The notes: generated from the letters alone by a model not told the origin. 64,000 bases of DNA from Melampsora larici-populina 98AG31 (GCF_000204055.1 NW_006768785.1:345958-409957); one strand, 5' to 3'; numbered from the stretch's first letter, positions 43,465-55,958 are shown. Numbers and translations are program-made.

Positions 43465-46400
43465 ATGTGCAAACCAAAATATATACTCATCTTTGCTCAA
43501 GGTGAATCTTATTATATTTTCTTGAATGCTCTCTGCTTCCGAGTAATTAAATGATTGTCATAGCGCCTTGACCTCCATCATCGGAGCGATTTCTGCTCTT
43601 ATGGCTCACTGGATACACGTGCATATTAATGTGGTTAAAGACGATAAATTCCGTCCCATGACGATGATCATAAAATCTCATCTTCGAATCTGTTTCTGAA
43701 CTAGCCTGATTACTTATCATCAATCAAAATTTTCTCCACGCACGTGTTAAACGACGACGATGATAAAAAACATGACGATAGCTCATGAGGAATTTCGAAT
43801 GCCTGAATTGGACTCTTTGAATCAATTATTGGATCTTGGATTAGAATATGAGGAATCGGAGTGTGACATATTTGTACGGAAGCTCATAATAATATATGTG
43901 ATTTTATCTTTTCCAGAATGGAGGGTTATGTCACTTACCTCAACCTGCTTCGTCTTCTTCTTTCATCAAATGACTTCAATGCAAAATCGACTCAAAACAT
44001 CTGGCGATGTACCACATATCCCGGCATATACCTCGATCATCCTTACAGAGGCCATATATGGTCGTAACGATGACTAACGATCAAAAAGCTCGTGATTTGG
44101 GATCGAGGGCAATTTTGGTAAAACACGTCCTTAAACATTGGGCTGATGGTATGCCCACCCTCTCCTTCACCAACATGGGGATAAGATCCATTGAAAAGCT
44201 TTTATGAATGATATCAGCCGCCTCGTACGATGACCTGCATAATATGAACAAGGCCAATCATTCGTTCTGGGTGAGCATACTATAGCTTTCTCTGTACGCG
44301 GAGTTCTACACTACTTCCGGCCCCATGTGGCTTAGTGGGTCTTGGTGTAGCTTAGGACAAGTTTTGACAAGATAACTGACTACTTTCGAGTTACGAAATG
44401 ACAGGATGGCTATGTAGAAAGTGCCTCATTCAAAATCACTGTCACAAGCTTCAAGTCTACGCTTACACAGGCCCGAAAGAGCGAGATCATCGAGTCATTA
44501 TCGTACATGGACTTTAAAGGACCCATTCAACTCAATCAACCTGACGTCGAAATCATGATCAGTGAAGAACATCATAGTGCAGACCAAGTAGAAGGAGATG
44601 AAAAGTGTACACCAGCAGATCGGTTAGGACGAATGACTAACATTCAACTTCGAAGGGTATGGCTTGGAGAAAAGTTGTGTGATGGTCAAAGAAGTTTAGT
44701 AGATCGATTTGATCTTAAAAAACGAGCGTGAGTATGATGGCTAAATGTTGAGATTTTTCTAAACTCTTTTAAAACTAACTGAATTCTTGTTTGCTTTTTG
44801 GTAGATATATCGGTAATACATCCATGGAAGCAGGTTTATCATTATTGGTACCATTCTCATCCTCTTTGTCTCATCTTGCTTAAACCAAATCTGACAGATT
44901 TCATCAATTTACCTACTTTTCTAGATGGCCAATCAAGGACTTGTGCGTGACTCCAGTTTTGTGACTGACCCCTTCACTGGTACGGGATCAATGTTATACG
45001 CCGCAGCGTGGTTTGGAGCATTCGTCTTTGGAAGCGATATTGATGGGAGACCTATCAGAGGAAAAGGTAATGAATGATGAGAAATATTCGATACAATATA
45101 AACCATGTGGATCATGTCTAGGATTACAAGTGGATATAAGCTTTGACTTGACGATTTTTTTTTGCGTTTTTTTACTGTTATCTGGTTTGTTCGTATCTAT
45201 AGAGCGGTGTATCCGTGATAGTGCAGCCCAATACGGTGTTACTGATAAACTCTTAGACTTTGTGAGCTCATTCCACTAAAATAGCATCTTCATCAACGCG
45301 CTCAAAACCCAAATAGCTCTATGTGGTCTACTAACCATGTGGCAGCCGCAATTGACTGACTTTTGAATTTGGGTTCGGGTTAATTTATATGCCTCAAAGG
45401 CGATCTTTGATATGACGGTGAGTCATATAATCTCACTCGGTATACGTTGTTTTTTATAGCAAAGCAAAGCAAAGCAAAGCTGAGGTTTGAATTCTCTTTC
45501 ACTGTAAACATTCGCAATACCAAAGCAACATCCATGGCGCACAGATGGCTTTTTCGATGCAATTCTTTGCGATCGTGAGCATTTTGTTTTAGAATATCAT
45601 CTGCTGGGTTTCATCATTTGGTGAAAGTGTTTGAGATTCTGACCAAAGTCCACAATCAACTTGATATGTATTCTACTATGAATCGTCATGACCGTCTAAC
45701 AGCGCCGTGAGTAATGCATCGATTTGTCATGTGATGATGTATATTTTGTTGATCACCCGTCTTCATTTTCCAACGCTAGATATGGCGTGAGAGCAGGTGC
45801 CAAACGACTTGGAAGAAAAGATAACTCAAAGCTAAGGGATGAGCCATATATGCTTCCAGATGGAACATGGTCACACGAGTTGAGTTCATTCCATTTCTCG
45901 TCTCCGATAGATCATACCCAAAGTTTTTTTGTTGTGGGTGAAATCGATGATAGGAAATCAGATTATATTCCACCTTCACGACCTTGGGAGATGAGTGAAG
46001 TCTTGGAAGGTTTACTTGAATTCTCATTACGAATGCTAAAACCAAATGGAAGATTAGTATGTAACCATCCACTCTGATCAAACCTCTCTGCTATAGTCTG
46101 ATAATCCTCAATCTGTATGGTACTATTGAATGCTTTGTTGTTGATGTTTTAAAGGTATATTGGCTACCAACTGTCACTGAGGATTATAAAGCATGTGACG
46201 TACCACAAATCCATGGAATGGAATTAGTGGCAAACTCGTGTCAAGATTTTGGAAAATGGCAAAGACGAGTGAGTGAATTGATTAATTTTAGGATTTAAGA
46301 CAGACGAAGCGTAGTTCTAGCCAGACAGAACTACGTTTCTTTGAATTTCAATCATCACGATCAAAGGTTTCTTTGGTTCATGACTGATGTTTATCTTTCA

Positions 46401-46541
46401 TTTTTACTTTTTCTTTATTGATAGTTGATCACTATGCAGAAGGTATCCGATCCTTTATCTGTCAAACCACAGAGTCAAACTTTCAAGGGAATGCTCGGTC
46501 ATACAAACTTTCGAGATCGATATATGACAGGTTTCGAGTGA
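43465..46541 (+). CDS. TRM11: tRNA (guanine(10)-N2)-methyltransferase catalytic subunit
   Basis: Model of 14 exons: 43465-43501, 43782-43873, 44049-44148, 44218-44270, 44405-44727, 44805-44847, 44925-45066, 45203-45261, 45400-45417, 45526-45574, 45703-45706, 45780-46056, 46155-46268, 46425-46541; all introns GT-AG, about 475 residues, near the family length. The N-terminal THUMP-like domain begins MCKPKYILIFAQAHEEFRMP; the SAM motif is DPFTGTGSMLYAAAWFGAFV with SDIDGRPIRGK. The catalytic DPPYGVRAGAKRLGRK spans exons 10-12, and VYWLPT follows. It methylates G10 of tRNA together with TRM112. Exons 9 (18 nt) and 11 (4 nt) are microexons inferred because they restore the motif. Confidence 0.88.
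45703..45706 (+). other. TRM11: 4-nt microexon CGCC of TRM11
   Basis: Exon 10 ends GAT C before GTGAGC; exon 12 begins A TAT GGC after CGCTAG. Only an intervening CGCC, bounded by ...CTAACAG and GTGAGT, yields D-P-P-Y-G-V across the three exons. The flanking introns are 128 and 73 nt. Confidence 0.75.
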
Positions 46542-48265
46542 TCAAATGACAAGAGTAAAACTTTCATTGGTGATATTTAGCTATTCAAACTTTTCTATCG
46601 ATTTCAAACTAGCACATCACAGGAATTTTCTAATGATTCAACAGGAATTAAAGACGGTCCATGTAAACAACAAGATCACTGAGCAATTTCAAAATGACAA
46701 AAGCTCAACACATTCATCACCACTCTCAGTGACTTTCTACTGCATATATAAGTTAGATTGACCGATACAATATATACATTATATTTGAGCTTAGATTAGA
46801 TAAGATCTTACATATTTATTTCTTGTTGACAATGGATTGGTAAGAAGATGATTTTCAAGAACAATAAGTCAAGTTTTCCACTACCAATATGGAATTCTTA
46901 ACAAACCAAATTGGATTCCTAAATCTCATCAAGACCAATGATGATGAATTTGACTTCTTTCAAAATAAGAAAGAGAATGTACATACATATCCTAAAGAGT
47001 ATCTCCAGAGAAGTGTGTACAAACGACAGTCTGACACATTTTTTATGATTCAGCGGTACGTCCCAGCACCGCGAAAAACTGGAATTTGCATTCGATCCCT
47101 ATGAACTCTACAAAATCCAGTTGTTGGTAAAACCCAATGCACACCCGTGCTTAACTGAGTGACCTTTTGCACGCGCAGGTGAGTGTTTTTCCGAATTGTT
47201 TTGGAAAAAGAGGGTATAGAGTGTTCCTTTGATCATTGAGGAGGGAATATGATATTGAAAGAGTGTTGATGCCTGCTGTGGGTGGATGGTTGTGAGAAGT
47301 ATGAGTTCATCTGGATTACATTTGAGCAGAAGTGGAGTTGCGCAGATTAAACCTTCGTATGTGACTTTGAGCAGAAATTCAAGACTTGAGGTTTAATCTA
47401 CGGTGGCCCTGAGGCAAAATCGCCGCCACCCCTTTCTGTAACTTGACGTTTCGTGTTTCGTGTTTCGTGGTTTGTGGTTTGTACAATTTGTAACGGTTCA
47501 CCTCATACATCGACGCGTATGCATCGGTTATCGCATATGATCAACTCATATCGACGACCATGATCGATACCAATCGCGCTTGCTTTAGATCGTAGCACGT
47601 TTGAACAGTGTCATTTACACTGAAAACGTTTGGAAACATGAGCTATCCAAGCCGTTTGTTTCAAAACCTCAGGAGATCCAGATAGAACACTCTAATCTAG
47701 CGATAAATCAACATCATGTTTATGTTTACCATTGGGGTGCATGCAACCCGCTTTCTGTTCTCGCTCACAATATTTGGATCATTAAAAATATCCAAGCCAT
47801 TGAATTCAAAACGGTGGATCAATCCAAATTAGAGTGCAGTTCATAGTCTAGTCAGGAGTCTGTGGTGTTAGTTAGAGGTACACAGAGCAAACCCACACTT
47901 GTACTATCAGAACAGAAACTCGAGCGCGCGAGGGCTAGCTAGCTGTCAAACAGGCAGCATTAAGCTGCTAGTGGCTGTCTTATAAATAAAGAGCTCTGGA
48001 TCATAAAAAACTCATTCTCCCAGTCTGAAGTCAAGAGCAACTACAACACAGAATTGACTATTTACATTGAAATTAACAACTTATCTACAACACTTCCAAT
48101 AAAAAACTCGTGTTTCTCAATGCTGCAGTAGACAATTTAATTAATAAAGAACTCACTTAATCAACCACATATCTATCTATTTTACTTTAACACCTTCAAA
48201 TATTTTGAAGGAATTACTATCCCAAAGTTATCTATATCTACCTGGCTTGCAATACTCTCAATATC
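46542..48265. other. Intergenic and 5' region of the integrase-core gene
   Basis: Frames at 46546-46761, 46889-47104 and 47601-47846 have no recognisable domain. A 38-bp block at 47402-47440 (GGTGGCCxxGAGGCAAAATC...) recurs inverted near 55778-55816. Near 47976-47990, TTATAAATAAAG could be a TATA box; a T-poor, A-rich leader with many CAACA words follows up to the start codon at 48266. Confidence 0.4.
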
Positions 48266-49770
48266 ATGGATCAATATGAAGATGAAATTAGAAGGCCTCA
48301 CATTCTCACCCCGCACCAAAAACATCTCCTTGAACATCTTCTTCCTGAATATTGCCACCAGAGAATGTCACAAGATAGCATGGTAGATGCCCTTCACAAT
48401 ATTGGTATCCCAATGTCAAAGAGAAGTCTCCAGCGGTACCTAGCCCAGCACAACTTAACAAACTCACCATCAATGACCCCAGCTCAAAAGGATGTTGCTT
48501 ATGGCATCTTAAGACGTCATTATACTCTTGGTGACACCAAAATCATTGCCCTGTGTGCAATCAATGACACATATGACATTCCCATCAACATGCACAATAT
48601 CAATCAAATGTCAAAAGAAATGGGTCTCAACTGGCGCAGAGATGACATCCAAGAAGGTCGAGTGACACCAGCACACCTAGTTAATATTCTTCTTGAGCAC
48701 ATAGAAGGAGAAGATCGGAATGCAGGTTACCAAACTATGCAACAGCATCTTGCTGTAGACGACAGCCTTCGGATTCATCAAGAGACAGTCCGGCGACTAG
48801 TTAAGATCATTGATCCAAATGGAGTAGCCTTACGAACTGCAGGGAAGCTCAAAAGACGCCTTTTCTATGTACCAGGGCCCAATCATCTGTGGGCAAGTGA
48901 CGGACACGATAAACTTAAGCCTTTTGGTATTACAATCTATGGTTTCATTGACGCTTGGTCTCGCAAAGTTCTCAGCTTGTATGTTGCAACAAGCAACAAC
49001 GATCCCCGTAGAATTGGATTGCAGTACTTAGAGCTTGTTCGAGACATAGGAGGATTCCCAGATAGGACATCGACTGACCATGGTAGTGAGACAGTTGAGA
49101 TGGCTACTTTCCAAACCCTCATGCATCACTATTTCTGTGGCAAGCCACTCGAAAAAGCACATAAGCATCATCTATTCACGACCTCACAGCATAATCAGAA
49201 GATAGAGTCATTGTGGTCTCAGTTGATGCGTGCTAAAAACACAGTGCTCAGGGATGAGATCAATGCAAAGATCCGTGAAGGGGTATACAATCCTTCCAAT
49301 CCAGTTCAAAAGTATGTTGTTTTTGGGTAATATTTTTTGTTTTGCATTGACCGTAACTGACAAGATGTAATCCTAGGGCCCTATTTCTTCATTTATGGGT
49401 GCCTCTGGTTCAACATGCAATGGATTCTTTTGTGAAGCGTAAAAACACATACCGAACACGAAAGAATCATGAGTCCCGACTTCCCACCGGTGTTTCGCCT
49501 GACACATGCTACTATTCTCCCACCAACTACGGTGGTAGCCAGGGTTTGAATCCTGTTTCAAGAGATATTATTGACAACCTTATTGCCACCAAATACCCTG
49601 ATTCAGAGGAGCTAAAGCGGGTGTCAGCTCCCATTTTTGGATGGCAGGTGTCAAACTTTATATCAAGATTGGGTTATCATGAAGATTCCATCAATTTAGA
49701 AAATGTGTGGGTTGTATTCACCCGTGTTCTGGGATTGCTCTCTCATCTTCAATTCAATCCATATGAGTAG
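48266..49770 (+). CDS. Integrase-core (rve-like DDE) domain protein, intact
   Basis: Two exons, 48266-49311 and 49377-49770, joined by a 65-nt GT-AG intron; 479 residues, no stop. The N-terminal third is helical and HTH-like (PMSKRSLQRYLAQHN). The catalytic core shows Asp in LWASDGHDKLKPFG, Asp in TSTDHGSETVEM and Glu in QHNQKIESLWSQL, the D-D-E triad of retroviral-type integrases. The C-terminal part (RLPTGVSPDTCYY...) has no named domain. No reverse transcriptase, TIRs or LTRs are seen at its edges, so it is either a solo transposon gene or a domesticated one. Such integrase-core proteins occur in many basidiomycetes. Confidence 0.8.
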
Positions 49771-49842
49771 TGATTTATCATCAGCTATGTTGCTTATATG
49801 TAGATGAGAAAGCAAATTGTTGTTTGTGCTTGTTGGCTCATG

Positions 49843-50003
49843 TTATCAAATAGAACCATTCCTAGTCCTAGATTTTCAACATATTTGTCCAAATATATAG
49901 AGATGAATATATATGTATTCAGTAATTTTATCAAATAGAACCATTCCTAGATTTTCAACATATTTGTCCAAATATATAGAGATGAATATATATGTATTTA
50001 GTA
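49843..50003. repeat. Two tandem copies of about 75-80 bp
   Basis: TATCAAATAGAACCATTCCTAG...ATTTTCAACATATTTGTCCAAATATATAGAGATGAATATATATGTATT occurs at about 49845-49921 and 49928-49999, with near identity (the first has an extra TCCTAG). It lies in the 3' flank of the integrase-core gene. Confidence 0.9.
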
Positions 50004-50343
50004 AAAGATTGCTGCATACAAGGGTTAGGAAGCTTTGCAATACTGAATTTCCTTGCACCCTTGAATATCATTGATCCTCAAAAACACAACTCACAAAGAA
50101 ATGACTGTCAAAAGTGATAAATATTTTCAAAATGAATCCAATTACTAATTTATCTACCGGACGGGAATTGAACAACATAAATTATGATATTAGATCAGGT
50201 GAATTCAAATACTGTATCTCTAAGATTTGGTTTTGAACCATCATTTCCTGTTCAAAAATCTCCAGTTTAATTGTATCTATCAATCATAGAAGTATAGTTC
50301 CAATCACAAGCAATTATATCAAGTTGTTTGAGATTCCTTCTAA

Positions 50344-50793
50344 TTAATTGCAACCCATATCAAATGATTCTGAATCTAATGATACAAGCAATTTTAGTAA
50401 CTGCTGCTCAACATTCTGGTACGTTCTGATATATAGGACTGTTTGAGATCCAAAGGTGACTGCAGCTTGACTTTGTAAAGCAGGGTAAACAATAGGAGAT
50501 TTTCCATTTGAGATTGAATTTGAAGATTGAGGTGTAGGAAGTAGGAACAACGACTGAAGAGTTTTGTTATTGTAATCAGGATCGAAGCTGAGTCGATCAG
50601 ACATTCTCAAAAGTGAGAATGTCTGATCGCGACTAATAGGTTTAGGTTGGGATCTGATTCGGTCGATTTCGGATAACTCTGATAGACTCGGGGTGAATTT
50701 CGATTTTCTTATTTTGGCGAGGTTCCTAGAGAAGGGAGGTGAACCACAAGGATGAGTATGCTGAGGTGGTGATGTTGAGGTCAGGTTGAGCAA
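50344..50793 (-). CDS. Hypothetical protein, 149 residues
   Basis: A single open frame in good composition, Ser/Pro-rich in the first half (HPCGSPPFSRNL, SLSELSEIDRIRSQ), with a short C-terminal helix-like part (VLYIRTYQNVEQQLLKLLVSL). I recognise no family. It starts at the first Met of the frame (50793) and ends at TAA/TTA 50344. It lies downstream of and on the same strand as the alpha-kinase gene; a 15-bp hairpin sits inside it. It could also be one exon of a longer gene. Confidence 0.45.
   Translation of the reverse strand: MLNLTSTSPPQHTHPCGSPPFSRNLAKIRKSKFTPSLSELSEIDRIRSQPKPISRDQTFSLLRMSDRLSFDPDYNNKTLQSLFLLPTPQSSNSISNGKSPIVYPALQSQAAVTFGSQTVLYIRTYQNVEQQLLKLLVSLDSESFDMGCN
50594..50629. 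repeat. Perfect 15-bp hairpin inside an open frame
   Basis: CGATCAGACATTCTC pairs with GAGAATGTCTGATCG around the 6-nt loop AAAAGT; after a 2-nt bulge, GTCG pairs again. A perfect stem of this length within a coding frame is unusual. Confidence 0.85.
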
Positions 50794-51022
50794 ATCAAGC
50801 TCGGATCAGGATGATAATATTAGTGGAATCGATGATTAGATTGTGATGATGAAGTAGTGTAATTTATATTCCGATCTGATTGGTCGATGATGATGACTCG
50901 ATCTGATCGATAATAGTTGAAGAAAGAAAGACCGAGAGAACATGAAAAATGTAAAGGTGAACGAGATCGTTTTTTGATGTATTTGATAGACCCCGACTTA
51001 ATTGAAAAGGACCCTGAGCTCC

Positions 51023-54000
51023 TCACAATATTTTGAGCTGGGGTTTAAACTTGTCCATTTCGTCAAGTCCCAAATTTCTACACCATCGATTGTCTCGATG
51101 CTGATCTATCATCAAGCGGAGGCCTTCATAATGCAAGTTGCCGCTGCTAAAGCTTTTACTGTGGATAGAAATAAATCGGGTGTCAAAATTACATTCAAAG
51201 TGAGATAGAGAGGTATGCTCACTCGAGATCAGTTACTGCGGGGTCAGTAAGAGTCGCACCAACGCCTTGCAGGTCACATATGAAAGATCTGCCGCGGTTT
51301 TCTTGAAGGTCAAAATGCGCGAGAGCGTGGAGCATTTGGTATATTGGAGTGCGAGGGTGCTTGTTGTTAAAGTTGTCATTGCTCATATACTTCACAAATT
51401 TGCCATCCAGTTTTTCTTCAAATAGCCAGAATTCAGACTCGGTGGTATCTTCCAATTGGGCTTTGCTTCCCACTCTCTGAACAACCCAGCACTTGGCGAT
51501 CTGTGTGGTCAAAGTTGCATATTTGCATTTATCAAAAGGCATCAATCAGAAGTGAGTACCACATGAATTGATTCAGATGAATGATTAGAGAGGAGACGTA
51601 CTCTTAACTGTTTGACCAACTCCTTGTCAAGAGCTGTAAAATTTGGGTAAGACAAAACCTTGGCCTTGAAGGACTCGATTGCAGCCTCGGCATGTACATA
51701 TGACTGCGCATGACGCTGATAGTCCATCAAAGAACTTTCTTTGGCAATAGCGTGTTTTGCTACAACATGATGTACTTGATTGTCAAGGAGTAACTCGGCC
51801 TTGAAGCACTTCATGTTGCGGCCAACTCCAATCAAAGCCGATAGATCTACTCGGTAGGAAATGGGTACCGGGCTGTACACTGCCTCCTTGTCCTGTGTAA
51901 TGAGTGAGAGAAGCCATCCTTCGTTCCAACTCAAGGTTTGGCGAGGAGGATATGGGAGAATGTCCATTGCTCGGCGAGCGAGGTTATGTGTATTTCCGAA
52001 CTGGGTTGCTGTAGATTGATATTGACTGTGGATTAGTACGGTGTGGTGATCTATTTATGATATTAAGCAAAAAAAATTAATCATCTTTACTTTACCAGTT
52101 TATTAGCAAACTTCAATATAGCAGAGAATTCGAAATTCAGGTTTTCAGATCAATTGAAGCTCTTAGAGGCTTATGTATACTTATTAGCTCATTATTATGT
52201 CATCTTATTTCAAAATTATTATTAAGATCAACATAGTTTACTTACAAAGTTATTACAAAAAGACAGAAAAAGAAAAGATAAGAAAAATTCAAAAATATGG
52301 GTGTAAAAGTTGGAAAATGGTTTTTAGCTTATTTATAATTAAGTTATGGGTTTTATAAGGTTAGAATATGAAAGAACAACAGTTTAATATACAGGAACAA
52401 TTTTAATATTCAAGGTTGATAAGGGGAAACAGAGGTTATTAGCAGAAAGGTACTTTTTCGAAGTTGGTAAACAAGGGTTAGGCGTGTAGTTTACATATGT
52501 AATGGTGGTAGTGATGGAATTTAAGGTTGCCAAGAGGATTTTCCGGGATTTTTAAGGTTATAGAAGATGATTTCATATTACATGAGCAAGGAAAAGGGAG
52601 TAGCAGCTGTGAAAAGTGAAGAAAATAGGTGAAAATCGTCGAAAATGGAGGTTTTCAGCTAATTACATATGTCAAATGACGTCAGAATAAGTTGGTAGAT
52701 GGCTCATTCAACGCAGAAGAGTGGATTACATAATGTACAACCTTTGAATCATTAGTAACGGAGGTGTATGTAAAAAGTTATAAGGGAAATAAGAAATTGG
52801 TGTGAATCTTGAATTTACAGTCACAAGACACATGTAACACCAAAAACCTTAACTTCACAACTCAATATCTTACTCATCACTCATCAGAAGTAGGTCTTAT
52901 AGGTGTCAGAAATGATCAGTAACACGTGGGCTACAAGATGCACTTTAGTAATCAAAAATTGGAGCACATCTGAAAAAATTCGTAATCTCAAAAATTGGGT
53001 TTCAGCTAGTCTACAAGGAAAAAATCACCTGTATTCATCTTAAGAAGTGCTGTACATTACATCATTGCGTCATTGATCACTTTTGGCTGTGAAAATTACA
53101 TCATACATTAGTAACAAGATCATTACATTGCGTCATTACATGGTTTTTAGGGTTATTTAGGCGGATTTGATTGGTTTTTGAGGCTGTTGACTGTTGTAAA
53201 GATTGTTACATGTGGATATAAGTACTCCTTGATGATTTTGGGATTGTAGCGCCCTTTTCTGCATCTTATACCTTTGTTGTAGTGTTATAAATCATCATTT
53301 ATTTACTATATTTGTACTAAGATCACTTAAATCCGCCCCTTCAAAAGCAAGGAGAAATTTATTTACGTGTGTTAAAGACTACAAGTCTAATTGGGAATAA
53401 TACTTACAACAGTATTGCTAGTAATAAACATAGTGTGTGACTTTTTTGCGCTTAAAATCTGGGAATAATACTTAACAACAGTATTGCTTTATTTCTCTGG
53501 TGCCTTTTATCCTTTTCTCTGTTATCACAAAGTGGTCAGCAAGTGCCCTTGTGCTGGTTTCTTTGAAGAAGGCAGTCTTTAGGCAACTTCTACTATATTA
53601 CACGTAGTAGATTATCCCTTCTTAGGTGTTGTAAAGCTCTTGTTGAGCTTTAAATACTACAACGGTCAAATCAATACTGAGATTGCCCGATTGAAATCAT
53701 AGCCTCACATTGGTTTAATTCTAACCGAGTGGCGAGGTTGGCCGTGATATCAAGGTCTAAAAGCCTAGCATCTCCACTGGGTGAACGTTCTTGGGAGCTT
53801 AGAGGGTCTTCAGGTTCGGTTTGCGTGTACTGCTCGATACCTGAATATGAGCACAACGACCATTCAATATGGTGTCAAAATGACTCGAGTTACTCTAGGG
53901 ATACACTTACCCTTCAACTTGAATTGAGATTGGGGTGGTTCTAACCGGTGATTGGTCTCGTTTTCATTGTGATCAGTCTTGTCATCGTTCTCGTCAGTTT

Positions 54001-55433
54001 TGGTTTGATTGTGATCACGCTTGTTTTTATCATGATCAAGCTCGGTTTCTTTGTGAAAGGTTTGGTTTTGATGATGGGCCTCATTTGTGGCGTCATAGAT
54101 CTTGTATTCAGTCGGGTTGGAGTTGAGTTCAGAAAGGTTCACAATAATCAATTCAGTTGGGTATATGAGAACTCACATTGGATTTGAGCTCATCGGTTTC
54201 AATGTCCTCGATTTCCTCCTTGGTAAAACCAGAAGCGGTAATAGATTTTTCATCGGGGTGAGGTTTTGGGGGAGGCCCAAGCTTCACTTTAATCCTTTGT
54301 GTTGGAATTTTGATAGCAGGTTCGAGTTGCTTGATTTGATGAAAGTTCGCATCGACCTTCTGTTTCTTCTTTTGTTTGACTACTACTACCTCTTTTTCTG
54401 AAGCATCAGATTCTTCGATGGAAGATTCATCATCTGATGAATCCAATCTTGATCTTTTGGTACTGTTCCTGGTGGTGGGTCGTTCAGTGATATCTTGTTT
54501 GTCTTCATCGGACTCGGGAAGGGGGGACTGAGGGATAGTGAGTTGGTACTTATCCCAACTGAATGAGATCCCCATGGATTTCAATGATGCAAGACCGCTT
54601 GGTTTCTTCAGAGCATCTATGATCTGAATTTCGAGATCATCCTTTTCAATGAGGCAGCCATTATTGACAATCTGGCAGTAGCGGTCGTCCCAACAAGGTA
54701 AAGGGACTAACTTATCCTTGCCAAATTGCTTGTCGTGCGGAGGCCAGTTGAGCTTTTCGGCCGTGTCACGAAACCATAGCCAAGCTTCAAGGTAAAGATT
54801 TATATACCAATGGGGATCATCTAGATTGACCTTACACATCTTTGGCTCGAGGGGATGTCGTGTTTTTCTCATACTCTTCAGGTAACAAAGCATCATCTTA
54901 ATTTTCCCTTCACGTTTCGGCTTTTGCTTTTCTGAAGCCTGAGAAGGTTTTGGTGGTTGAAGGACAGCTTTGGTAATGGGAGGCTTTGGCCAGTTGGTTC
55001 TATTCTTCGAGGTTAAGAGACGTGCGAGTTCTTCAGCTTGATTATTTGTTGAAAAGCTGGATGATTGGTGGACTGGTGCAGATAAAGATGTGGCCAAAGG
55101 GTTTGGGGAGAACAGGTGAGATGGAAGGTCATTGGGGTTTGCTGTAGTAGGAATGACAGTATGAATCAATGGCTGTCCATGATTTTGCTGATGCGGTATT
55201 GAAGATGCCGTGTTCTGAGAGTTTTGTGAAGCCAGCGCAAGAGGGTTGCTTGCACAGCTGCCACAATGATTTCCCTCGAGATATTTGAAAACTATGCCAC
55301 ATAATTGGCAGAAAGGTTGGTCACAGACAGATCCATTCTGTTCTCGCCATTGACAACGGCGACAGTTTGGTTCGGTTGAGGGTCTTAGCGGGAAGGTACG
55401 TCCGCAGTCAGGACAAGGTGGTTGAGAAGCCAT
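51023..55433 (-). CDS. Alpha-type protein kinase with N-terminal Cys-rich module
   Basis: Six exons: 55433-54177, 54100-53911, 53840-53678, 52025-51602, 51500-51223, 51158-51023; phases all agree, 815 residues. The N-terminus begins MASQPPCPDCGRTFPLRP with several CxxC pairs (zinc-ribbon-like); the middle is polar and acidic. The C-terminal kinase shows VDLSALIGVGRNMKCFKA, VAKHAIAK, a WLFEEKLDGKFVKYMSN segment, ICDLQGVGATLTDPAVTDL (alpha-kinase signature) and SGNLHYEGLRLMIDQH...CRNLGL, where a usually Cys position (HxCN) is Asp. The 1,652-nt intron 52026-53677 holds a dispersed repeat. Substrates unknown. Shares a 525-bp divergent promoter with the ETF-QO gene. Confidence 0.85.
53115..53663. 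repeat. Dispersed repeat, copy B, inside an alpha-kinase intron
   Basis: The same repeat as 26590-27260, in the same orientation on the plus strand, lacking about 120 bp in the middle. It ends in ACTACAAC at 53663, only 9 bp from the donor of the intron (minus-strand sense, splice at 53677/53678). The kinase reading frame around it is intact, so the insert is tolerated by splicing. Confidence 0.75.
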
Positions 55434-55958
55434 TGAGAAGATCGATAGCGGATAGTTCGCGAGAAGGATTTTGAGAGAATGGCGAGATTGAAGTTCAAAT
55501 GCTACCTTGACCACAACCACGCGATTCAGGGATACAATGGGCTCACAAAAGGCGTATCATTGCATAAAAGGCCAGGGGGTTCTAAAGAACGCATCCCTGG
55601 CGTGAATCGAGGTGCGAACTACGTTTCTCTCAAATTACAAGCAATCGATAATGTACAACAGCATCCAAAGAGTCCACCGGGTGGGTCATGAGGTGGTGTG
55701 AAGAGCTACGTGTTGGTGATGCATGATGAGTTTGACGGAATCACACATCACAAATCACAAATCACGAAACACCAAACTACAGAAAGGGGTGGCGGTGATT
55801 TTGCCTCGAGGCCACCATATTAATCCAATTGAATTTGGTAATCTGGAATTTCGACCAGTTTGACCATTTCATTTCATTTTACCACTCACCACTCAACCAT
55901 ATACAATCCGATCTGCTCTCCTTCTACTTCATCATCATTTTACACAATCACACTCACT
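55434..55958. promoter_or_regulatory. Divergent promoter of alpha-kinase (-) and ETF-QO (+)
   Basis: 525 bp between the two start codons. It includes the inverted partner (near 55778-55816) of the block at 47402, and a pyrimidine-rich leader before 55959 (TTTTACCACTCACCACTCAACCA). No TATA box is certain. Confidence 0.5.

Noticed and set aside
45459..45481. (AGCAA)n microsatellite as a regulatory element
   Set aside because: It is a short simple repeat inside a TRM11 intron, with no further sign of function.
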